Shown here: in pieces, positions 1 to 5,671 of the stretch
How the letters are laid out: every line of letters starts with the position of its first letter
Numbering within the stretch: position 1 is the stretch's first letter
Assembly: GCA_048265065.1 (NCBI GenBank)
Contig: JBLXCH010000174.1
Location: 1-5,932, forward strand
DNA length: 5,932 nt
Direction of reading: 5' to 3'
Origin: Motiliproteus sp048265065
GTDB taxonomy: Bacteria > Pseudomonadota > Gammaproteobacteria > Pseudomonadales > Balneatricaceae
Notes under the pieces: model-generated
What the model saw: the letters and a program-made list of their open reading frames with translations, nothing else
What the model was told of the DNA's origin: nothing
Database searches by the model: none
Translations under genes and position numbers: made by a program

Positions 1-92
1 CCGACAAAGGCAAAGCCTGAGTAATCAGGTGGCGCAAAGTTACGGGTCCTGTTTCGTACCTTCAAGTACGAACCAGGATCGCCGGACCGCCG
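1..92 (+). promoter_or_regulatory. cyclic di-GMP-I (GEMM-I) riboswitch aptamer
   Basis: The leader of the protease gene matches the GEMM-I aptamer in order and spacing. It shows AAAGGCAAAGCC (6-17), hairpin CCTGA-GTAA-TCAGG with a GNRA tetraloop (16-29), the signature GGCGCAAAGTTACGGGTCCTG (31-51 in two overlapping blocks), a second long hairpin, and the closing block AGGATCGCCGGACCGCC (75-91). In the second hairpin TCCTG (47-51) pairs with CAGGA (74-78), and TTCGTAC (53-59) pairs with GTACGAA (66-72). By alignment from memory to the Vibrio Vc2 structure, the ligand-contacting G20 corresponds to G9 here; a G favours c-di-GMP over 3',3'-cGAMP, which is associated with A. The stacking adenine A47 corresponds to A36. 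The outer stem may begin before the window. The family regulates downstream genes in cis, often for surface attachment, motility and secreted proteins. Confidence 0.88.
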
Positions 93-161
93 AAGGAGAG
101 AACCACTTACGGATTGGCCGCTAGAGGATCTTTTTCTGAATTCCAACTTCAGGAGAGACCC
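93..161 (+). promoter_or_regulatory. Expression platform and ribosome binding site of the protease gene
   Basis: This segment links the aptamer to the ATG at 162. The Shine-Dalgarno AGGAGA (151-156) lies 5 nt before the ATG and decides the start. A 5-bp hairpin CTGAA (136-140) / TTCAG (148-152) touches its first bases. A run TCTTTTTCT (130-138) could be the U-tract of a terminator, but no compact strong stem precedes it. The sequence AGGATC just before the T-run (125-130) repeats AGGATC of the aptamer (75-80) and could compete for GGTCCT (45-50). A second copy of AGGAGAG occurs at 94-100 without a well-spaced start codon. Whether control acts on translation or on termination cannot be settled by eye. 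Confidence 0.5.
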
Positions 162-2540
162 ATGCGCCTGTCCAGGCCTACATTTTCTTCGTTGCTCGCG
201 GCTGCCGGCTTCGCAATCACGTTGAGCTGCACCAGCTTGAGCGCCGCTCCCAACCAAGCGAATGACCAAAGTGCCACACCTTTGGTGGCTCAGCAGGCAC
301 GCCAGCAAGCCGCGGAACATACCCAGGCGTTGATGGTACTTCAAAAGCAGTGGGCCAACGCCAAGGGAGCCGACAAGTCTCATGCACTTGAGCAATTAAT
401 CGCCAAGGCGAAAGCTCGTCAGCAGTTCCTTTCAGACCTGATCAAAACCAACCCGGCTGAAGTGCTGCGCGTTGCCATTCCGGAAGAAAAACAGCGAAAC
501 ATGCCAGAAGACGTACTGGAACTTCTCGAACAGAAACTGGAGCTGGAAGGTGATTTCGAGTCCTTATATGAAGACTACGAGGACGGCACTCATAAGCTAC
601 GTCAGTTTTTGAAAACGCCCTTTGGCGAGCGGTTCGAGCTGCACTTCGCCGACAAAGCAGCCATGTTGCCGAGCGGCGCCCAGGTGCGTATTAATGGCCT
701 GCTGTTGGCCAGTAGCGACACCGAGTCGGATGGCAACATCGCTCTAAGCTCCGAGGCAGATATCCTTACCCTGGAACAGGGTACCAGCACAACCGGCGGC
801 AGCAACGGCGGTACACCCGAATTATCAAACACCTACGGCGAGCAGAAAACCCTCGTCATGCTGGTCAACTTCGAGGATAAACCTGAAGAGCCCTATACCC
901 AGGAGTATGTCCGTGACATGGTCTTTAATCAGGTGAGCAGCTATATGATGGAAAACTCTTCCGGCCAGACCTGGTTAAGCGGCGACGTTACGGGCTGGAT
1001 GACTCTCCCACTCTCCGGCGCAGAATGCCCCATTTCTCTTAGGGCGGAGGCTGACAACGCCGCGACTGCGGCGGGCTTCGACCTCACGGCTTACACACGC
1101 CACATCTACGTATTCCCCACCAACGGCTGCGGCTATGCGGGACAAGGGACTGTCGGTGGCAATCCATCCCGTGCCTATATTAATGGTAGCCTCACGCTTG
1201 AGACAACGGCTCACGAATTGGGGCATAACCTGGGGCTCGCACACTCGCACTCCCTGGTTTGTAGCGATGGTTCCATTATTGGTGCCGGACTGCGGACAGC
1301 CGGTAATGAACCCTGGTTGAACTGTACAAACCTGGAATACGGCGACGGAGTGGACAACATGGGCTGGGGAAAGGCAACCCACTTCAACGCGCCACAGAAA
1401 CAAAGGTTGGGTTGGCTGAACTATGCTGCGTCACCAGGGGTTACCACTGTGGAGCAGTCGGGATCGTATCAGCTAGAACCCTATGCCTCGGCCGATACAG
1501 GGATCAAGGCGTTGAGAATTCTCAAGGAGCCGGCCAACCAGTATGGCTACAAAACCTGGTATTACCTGGAATACCGTCAAGCTACGGGCTTTGACAGCGC
1601 ACTGGGTGCGGGTGTAGGTGCCTACGCGATGGACTCCGACAATGTCCTGAATGGCGTTACCATACACGCTTACTACGAAGGCGGCGGCAATTCGATCTAC
1701 CTTCTGGACATGACGCCGGAAACCAACACCGAGCTTTATACCCAAGATCCGGCCCTGGTAACCGGCGCCTCCTTTACCGATCCAGACGCGGGCGTCACCA
1801 TCACCACCGAGTGGGCGGATGCTGCCGGCGCTACCGTTAATGTGAGCTTCGACACGGTAACGCAAACCTGCACGCCAGCCAACCCTAGCCTGAGCGTCAC
1901 ACCCGGTGAAAGCCCCTGGCTGACGGCGGGCAGCGTCTACAGTTACACCGTAACAGTCACCAACAATGACAGCAGCGCCTGCGACGATAACAGCGTCAGC
2001 CTGGCCGCCAGCGCGCCTACCGGTTGGGGCAGCAGCGTTGCCAGCAACAGCCTTACCCTGGCGCCCGGCGAAAGCGCGTCTACCAGCGTTACCCTGACCT
2101 CTGCCAGCAACGCAGCGGACGGCTTCTACACCCTGGACGTGACTGCAGCCAGCGGTACATACAGCGCCACCGACTCAGCCACCTTCGTGATCGATACACC
2201 GGTTTCCGGCAATAGTGCGCCGGTCGCCGTGAACGACAGCGCCACCATCAGCACCATATCGCCGGTAACGATCAATATTCTGGGCAACGACTGGGACCCG
2301 GAGAACGATACCCTGCGACTGCAGAGTATCAATCAGGGGGCTAAAGGGTCGGTACAGGTCAACGCCGATGGCAGTATCACCTACACCCCGGCCAAAAGCT
2401 TCAAGAGCAGCGACAGTTTCACCTACGCCATCACCGATGGCGGGAAAACGGCCCAGGCCACCGTGTCCATCAACCTGCAAAACGCTGATGCCGGCGGTAG
2501 CACGACAGGCGGCGGCAACGGTAAAGGTCGCACCAAGTAA
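162..2540 (+). CDS. Secreted gametolysin-type (M11) zinc metalloprotease with NEW3 and cadherin-like domains
   Basis: 792 residues. The start is the ATG at 162 because AGGAGA lies 5 nt upstream and a signal peptide follows at once (hydrophobic LLAAAGFAITL, likely cleavage near LSAA-PNQ, about residue 29-30). An in-frame TTG at 114 would add 16 residues in front of the signal peptide and is poorly spaced from any RBS. Residues ~31-205 are a helical, charged region, probably a propeptide. A Gly/Ser/Thr linker follows (207-218), then the catalytic domain (~225-555). The zinc motif HELGHNLGLAH (351-361) gives three His ligands and Glu352 as general base. VDNMGWG (397-403) fits the metzincin Met-turn. 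The YYLEYRQ...GFDSALG stretch (467-482) fits the M11 family. Cys289, 323, 367 and 388 could form two disulfides. Residues ~570-677 resemble a NEW3 beta domain, with Cys570 and Cys607 a possible pair. Residues 686-772 are a cadherin-like/Big_9 domain (VAVNDSA, ILGNDWDPENDTL, GSITYTPA, DSFTYAITDG). The Gly-rich tail ends in GKGRTK. It likely cleaves extracellular or surface proteins; the substrate is unknown. It sits under a c-di-GMP riboswitch. Confidence 0.9.
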   Translation: MRLSRPTFSSLLAAAGFAITLSCTSLSAAPNQANDQSATPLVAQQARQQAAEHTQALMVLQKQWANAKGADKSHALEQLIAKAKARQQFLSDLIKTNPAEVLRVAIPEEKQRNMPEDVLELLEQKLELEGDFESLYEDYEDGTHKLRQFLKTPFGERFELHFADKAAMLPSGAQVRINGLLLASSDTESDGNIALSSEADILTLEQGTSTTGGSNGGTPELSNTYGEQKTLVMLVNFEDKPEEPYTQEYVRDMVFNQVSSYMMENSSGQTWLSGDVTGWMTLPLSGAECPISLRAEADNAATAAGFDLTAYTRHIYVFPTNGCGYAGQGTVGGNPSRAYINGSLTLETTAHELGHNLGLAHSHSLVCSDGSIIGAGLRTAGNEPWLNCTNLEYGDGVDNMGWGKATHFNAPQKQRLGWLNYAASPGVTTVEQSGSYQLEPYASADTGIKALRILKEPANQYGYKTWYYLEYRQATGFDSALGAGVGAYAMDSDNVLNGVTIHAYYEGGGNSIYLLDMTPETNTELYTQDPALVTGASFTDPDAGVTITTEWADAAGATVNVSFDTVTQTCTPANPSLSVTPGESPWLTAGSVYSYTVTVTNNDSSACDDNSVSLAASAPTGWGSSVASNSLTLAPGESASTSVTLTSASNAADGFYTLDVTAASGTYSATDSATFVIDTPVSGNSAPVAVNDSATISTISPVTINILGNDWDPENDTLRLQSINQGAKGSVQVNADGSITYTPAKSFKSSDSFTYAITDGGKTAQATVSINLQNADAGGSTTGGGNGKGRTK

Positions 2541-2570
2541 GCTCGGCACAGCGCCTTAGTCATACGCACT

Positions 2571-2607
2571 AAAATACCCGCGGCAGCATAGTTGCCGCGG
2601 GTATTTT
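2571..2607. terminator. Bidirectional intrinsic terminator
   Basis: Perfect 15-bp inverted repeat AAAATACCCGCGGCA (2571-2585) / TGCCGCGGGTATTTT (2593-2607) with a 7-nt loop. The GC-rich core is flanked by A on the left and T on the right, so it ends in a U-run on both strands. It lies 30 nt after the protease stop codon and can also back up the terminator of the leftward gene. Confidence 0.9.
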
Positions 2608-2620
2608 CTGGCTCACTACG

Positions 2621-2652
2621 AAAAAGGGCGATGGGTCTTCACCCATCGCCCT
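2621..2652 (-). terminator. Intrinsic terminator of the leftward Ig-repeat gene
   Basis: Perfect 12-bp inverted repeat AGGGCGATGGGT (2625-2636) / ACCCATCGCCCT (2641-2652) with a 4-nt loop. Read on the minus strand the loop is GAAG and the hairpin runs into TTTTTCG, a canonical rho-independent signal. It starts 38 nt after the stop codon of the gene ending at 2691. On the plus strand no T-run follows. Confidence 0.88.
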
Positions 2653-2690
2653 CAACCACTATTTAAGTGGGGTCAATATTTATAAGCTAC

Positions 2691-5165
2691 CTATTCTAAG
2701 GTACCCTGTGTTGCTGTCGGCAAAGTGACATCCACAGATTCACATGCATGATCGACAGCGACATAGTTGTCATCGCCTGGATATTTCGCAATATATGATA
2801 TACCGCCGGTCTCGCTTATGGTTGTAGACTGTGACACGGCAGCGATACCGTTTAAGAGAGCCCCGGTTGACATTGTCGCGGTCCCTTCACAGTTACTATT
2901 ACCATAGATGTTATAAGTGACCGTTCCGGTAGGATCACCCGAACCGTCACCGCTGACGAGGGCCTGATCTGTCACGATGACATGGGTCGTAATCGACGGC
3001 AGACGTTTAACCACTCTCAGCCACTCACAACCGGACTCCGATGCAGCGGTATAGAAGCCATTGCCGCTGTAGAAGGCCTTGTAAGCCAGGATCTTAGTGT
3101 TTTGACCAGTCGGAATGTATCCGGTTGTCGAGAATCCAGACGACTCGGCAAGGCCACTGCCCAGGGTAGCATCCGTGGTCCCGTTGGCCACAATCTCACT
3201 CGTGCAACTCATATCGGAATAGAATTTGAAGTCCACGGTGCCGGTCGGTGTCGGACCGTCACCGGTGACCTGGGCCATATCGTGCACGGTACCGCCGATG
3301 ATGAAGTCCTCCGTGAAGCCCACCCTATTCTGGATATCCAGACCGGTACCAAAGGTATGGGTACCACTGGGAGCGCCCGAATGGATCTCGGTTGCTACCA
3401 CAGGTGTATATTTCTCGATTGTCAGGGGTTCGCAATCTGCGACTTCGCCAGATTTGTAAATGGGGCTGCCACCGTATGAAACCCTGAAGGAGAGTGATTT
3501 GCTGGCATCGGTGGTCAGATAACCGGTGGTATCAAAGTCTGGGGACTCCGCCACTCCACCAACAAGCGTAACTGTTTCAGAGCCATTGCCATTCGTACCA
3601 AATGACGTAATGACGGGTGCAAGAGGACCTCCTTCCGGACCTTCACAAGCATCACCTTCATACAGGGTGAAGGTAACATCGCCTGTCGGCGTTGCGCCGC
3701 TACCAGTAACGGTCACCTCGTCGTGGATAACTGTACCGACTTTAACCGTGCCGAACGTTATATCGGAATGATCCTCAGGAACAACGGTTTTATGTATCTC
3801 GGTAACCAGAGACGGTGTCAGCGCGTTCAGCGTCAGGTTTTCGCACGCGGCTACCGCATCGGGAAGGTCGTTGGAACTGACGAACGTGGCTTTGAATGAG
3901 ATTAAACCCGTATCATACGTTGCATCCGGGATCCTAAACCGCAATTCATCGCCATACAGTTCACTAGTAACTGAGGTTCCGTCGTCCGGTACAGTTCGCT
4001 CAAAATAACCACCGTCTGCCTCTGGTACTTCATTACCCTCTGTACAGTCGTTATCGGCATACAATTGAAAGGATACAGTACCTTCCAGGACTGAGGTACC
4101 GAAGCCGGTTACACTGAGAAACGCAGCGTCGTGGAGTGAACTGCCGGCGCTAACTGATTCACCCTGAATATCAGTACCGTGGGCATCTTTCAAATGTATC
4201 TCGGTTCTGAGCGCTGTGCCGCACACCGGGAAGCGGCCTTGCCTGAAGTCCTTAAGCTGAGCGGTGGGAGAGGTGGAGGAGCGTGTCTCGGCTAAAAAGC
4301 TGCTGAAACAAGCATCGCTCTGAAGAACTTTGCTAAGATTGATACCACCTTCGAACAAGCTCAATTCAGGATAAGTGTCTGGTGGAAGGTCTGGATCAGG
4401 CTGTTTCGGCACGTAGAACCAGACAATGGGTTCACCACCAGCATTAGCAATTGCGCAGTAATCATCACCACTACCACCGTCACATTGAGCATCCTCTTTC
4501 ACAAGAATTACTAGATTATCACCTCCGCAGTCACCAGGTATTAGATTAGCTTCATTACCAGGCGTCTTTTTAGGGCAGACAGCCGGATTCCATTGCAGAA
4601 TCTGGACCTCCGGGGCACTACCAGCTGCCCAGTGAACAAGAGCTAGTACATCCTTGTCGCTATGCACTTCATTGAATGTGCCGTCAGGCTTCGGATAGAC
4701 ATCATTTTCGAAAAACCAAAACCCCATTTGGGCATCGCCGTCATTAGCGAATCGATCGGCGCCGAAGTATACGACCAGGTCACCGTCGACGTCGTATGCT
4801 GCGGCAAATGCATTAGTGATGTCATCCTTATCCGGTACAGAACCATCTGTCCACTTCCAATTTGAAACATCAAGGTCATCTTTGGAACCACCTTGAGTGA
4901 AGATCGTTTGTGGGGCGGCATCTTCAAGAATCCCGGTAAAGGCTTCCGAGTTACCGCAGTTAGTAGCTGACCCATCTGGATTGGGATCCTCACCGCAGTC
5001 AGCATACAGATTAGACCAGTCATCGGCTGCGCTCTGTTGATGAGCATTACCGTCAAGTTCAAAAACATGTATGTCATGTACGGCATACACCGATGCCGAC
5101 CCCATACACAAGCAAGCCCCTAGCAACCAGGCCGGGAGCGTCTTAAATAGATTAAGCGTTCGCAT
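2691..5165 (-). CDS. Secreted multidomain protein with recurrent N-terminal extracellular module and four Ig-like (Big_3-type) repeats
   Basis: 824 residues from the ATG at 5165. GGAGGT (5176-5171) lies 5 nt upstream, and a clear Sec signal peptide follows (hydrophobic PAWLLGACLCMGSASVYA, cleavage likely after Ala28). A GTG at 5330 in the same frame would add 55 residues that bury the signal peptide and has no RBS, so it is rejected. Residues 29-315 form an N-terminal module with landmarks VHDIHVFELDGNA (29-41), GGSKDDLDVSNWKW (92-105), VPDKDDITNAF (110-120), YFGADRFANDGDAQMGFWFF (133-152), LFEGGINLS (270-278) and CFSSFLAETRSS (286-297). From memory, this combination recurs at the front of large secreted proteins in several phyla; I know no proven function. 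Residues ~318-816 are four Ig-like repeats. No LPXTG, PEP-CTERM, autotransporter or type 9 sorting signal is seen, and the C-terminus ends plainly in TATQGTLE. It is probably a surface, matrix or adhesin-like protein; this role is inferred. It is the only gene on this strand in the window. Confidence 0.85.
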   Translation of the reverse strand: MRTLNLFKTLPAWLLGACLCMGSASVYAVHDIHVFELDGNAHQQSAADDWSNLYADCGEDPNPDGSATNCGNSEAFTGILEDAAPQTIFTQGGSKDDLDVSNWKWTDGSVPDKDDITNAFAAAYDVDGDLVVYFGADRFANDGDAQMGFWFFENDVYPKPDGTFNEVHSDKDVLALVHWAAGSAPEVQILQWNPAVCPKKTPGNEANLIPGDCGGDNLVILVKEDAQCDGGSGDDYCAIANAGGEPIVWFYVPKQPDPDLPPDTYPELSLFEGGINLSKVLQSDACFSSFLAETRSSTSPTAQLKDFRQGRFPVCGTALRTEIHLKDAHGTDIQGESVSAGSSLHDAAFLSVTGFGTSVLEGTVSFQLYADNDCTEGNEVPEADGGYFERTVPDDGTSVTSELYGDELRFRIPDATYDTGLISFKATFVSSNDLPDAVAACENLTLNALTPSLVTEIHKTVVPEDHSDITFGTVKVGTVIHDEVTVTGSGATPTGDVTFTLYEGDACEGPEGGPLAPVITSFGTNGNGSETVTLVGGVAESPDFDTTGYLTTDASKSLSFRVSYGGSPIYKSGEVADCEPLTIEKYTPVVATEIHSGAPSGTHTFGTGLDIQNRVGFTEDFIIGGTVHDMAQVTGDGPTPTGTVDFKFYSDMSCTSEIVANGTTDATLGSGLAESSGFSTTGYIPTGQNTKILAYKAFYSGNGFYTAASESGCEWLRVVKRLPSITTHVIVTDQALVSGDGSGDPTGTVTYNIYGNSNCEGTATMSTGALLNGIAAVSQSTTISETGGISYIAKYPGDDNYVAVDHACESVDVTLPTATQGTLE
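2718..4214 (-). repeat. Four tandem Ig-like repeats within the leftward protein
   Basis: Approximate units by residue are 318-449, 450-587, 588-721 and 722-816. The first three open with TEIH (321, 455, 592), followed by a variable insert, a (V/I/L)HD motif (345, 481, 628), VTG.G..PTGTV.F..Y...C, a Gly-rich stretch, and a closing Cys-Glu (CENL, CEPL, CEWL, CESV). Each unit carries two Cys, one after the first strand pair and one in the closing CE, a likely intra-domain disulfide. The last unit is shortened: TEIH...HD has shrunk to TTHVIVTD (726-733). The pattern fits bacterial Ig-like families of the Big_3 type. The units are diverged, so this is an old duplication. Confidence 0.8.
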
Positions 5166-5170
5166 TTCCC

Positions 5171-5176
5171 ACCTCC
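5171..5176 (-). promoter_or_regulatory. Strong Shine-Dalgarno of the leftward gene
   Basis: Read on the minus strand the sequence is CTGGAGGTGGGAAATG. GGAGGT is nearly the full anti-16S match with a 5-nt spacer to the ATG, and it fixes the start at 5165. It begins 2 nt after the closing strand TGTGGTT of a possible leader stem. Confidence 0.85.
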
Positions 5177-5178
5177 AG

Positions 5179-5271
5179 AACCACAACGGGTATTTCGTTC
5201 TGTTAACCGCTCTGGTTTGAAATGGAATATCGCCGGTCCCAGATAGAACCGATGATAATTCCTGTGTGGTT
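5179..5271 (-). promoter_or_regulatory. Predicted structured leader (three-way junction) in front of the Shine-Dalgarno
   Basis: On the minus strand a 7-bp stem AACCACA (5271-5265) / TGTGGTT (5185-5179) encloses two hairpins. The first pairs GGAA-TATC (5262-5254, one bulged T) with GATATTCC (5231-5224), and continues after a 2x2 internal loop into CGGTTC (5251-5246) / GGACCG (5239-5234) with a 6-nt loop. The second is the short AACC (5217-5214) / GGTT (5208-5205). The fold ends 2 nt before the ribosome binding site. It matches no riboswitch class I can name. It was found by eye without energy calculation and may be chance. Confidence 0.35.
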
Positions 5272-5491
5272 AATCTCCTGTCCCTGTATCCGATGGTTTC
5301 TACAGATCCCCTTACCCTCGTACGCTGCACGTCGCGTAACTAACTAATTACGCAACCTTCAACCAACTCAGGCAGAAACCACCTTCCATGGGAACACGCA
5401 AACTGCTGACAACTGACACGGCACCCCGGCGTTCCCCTTCAGATTCGAGCACGATCAGAACAGTGCCGAAACTTGCTAATCGCTTTGTTAC

Positions 5492-5507
5492 TGCAAGGGC
5501 CGGGCCA
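5492..5507 (-). promoter_or_regulatory. Candidate sigma-54 (RpoN) promoter of the leftward gene
   Basis: The minus-strand sequence TGGCCCGGCCCTTGCA has the invariant GG and GC with exactly 10 bases between them. It matches the consensus TGGCACG-N4-TTGCW at every fixed position except one (A to C). Transcription would start near 5481. Sigma-54 promoters need an enhancer-binding ATPase, and the dyads at 5542-5566 and 5644-5671 are possible sites. No convincing sigma-70 promoter was seen closer to the gene. Confidence 0.55.
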
Positions 5508-5541
5508 TTTTCATAAGTAATTGAAAGTAAGGAAAATAATC

Positions 5542-5566
5542 GATATCAAATGTATATTTTGATATC
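5542..5566. promoter_or_regulatory. AT-rich dyad, possible regulator or enhancer-binding site
   Basis: Perfect 9-bp arms GATATCAAA (5542-5550) and TTTGATATC (5558-5566) are separated by TGTATAT. The centre lies about 73 bases upstream of the start predicted from the sigma-54 promoter. Symmetry and position fit a dimeric DNA-binding protein. TATCAA resembles half of an IHF site, but the downstream part does not match. The regulator is unknown. Confidence 0.5.
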
Positions 5567-5643
5567 CAGACCGTAAAGCTGTCCTTACAGAAACGCACGA
5601 AAAACGCATAACATATTGAATTCAAATGGAATAAATATTTAAG

Positions 5644-5671
5644 ACGGCTGTCAGCCTTATGATACAGCCGT
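5644..5671. repeat. 8-bp inverted repeat with alternative inner hairpin
   Basis: ACGGCTGT (5644-5651) and ACAGCCGT (5664-5671) are separated by 12 nt. The left arm can instead form GGCT-GTC-AGCC locally (5646-5656). On the minus strand the hairpin runs into CTTAAATATTTATT, A/T-rich but not a clean U-tract, so it is at best a weak terminator for a transcript entering from beyond the window. It may equally be a protein-binding dyad about 176 bases upstream of the sigma-54 start. Confidence 0.45.

Larger units (their letters stand above)
5166..5491 (-). other. Long non-coding leader of the leftward gene
   Basis: From the predicted start near 5481 to the ATG there are about 316 nt. Beyond the junction next to the RBS, several hairpins can be drawn on the minus strand: TTCGGCAC (5470-5463) / GTGC-T-CGAA (5452-5444); GGGAAC (5436-5431) / GTTCCC (5395-5390), extended by GC/GC across a bulge; GCGTAA (5353-5348) / TTACGC (5339-5334); and CTGTA/TACAG further down. 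A 13-codon frame starts at 5389 without an RBS. No gene is supported here. Confidence 0.4.

Noticed and set aside
114..161. A 16-residue extension of the protease from TTG 114
   Set aside because: The spacing to AGGAGAG (94-100) is 13 nt and the added residues are not signal-like. ATG 162 has its own RBS and starts the signal peptide.
219..230. Possible lipobox (ITLSC) in the protease signal peptide
   Set aside because: The -3 position is Thr and the -2 position Leu, not the usual Leu at -3. The hydrophobic segment continues to a better signal peptidase I site near LSAA.
975..1403. A 142-codon frame antisense to the protease
   Set aside because: It lies wholly within the protease coding sequence, has no RBS or family signature, and is the usual by-product of a GC-leaning gene.
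4643..5086. A 147-codon minus-strand frame overlapping the start of the Ig-repeat gene
   Set aside because: It is an offset-frame shadow of a strongly supported gene, with a Met- and Leu-rich, low-complexity translation.
5166..5330. A 55-residue N-terminal extension of the Ig-repeat protein from a GTG at 5330
   Set aside because: It would bury a clear signal peptide, lacks an RBS, and covers a leader with structure. The ATG at 5165 has GGAGGT at ideal spacing.
5348..5389. A 13-codon frame in the leader as a leader peptide
   Set aside because: There is no RBS before it, and its codons show no run of a single regulatory amino acid.
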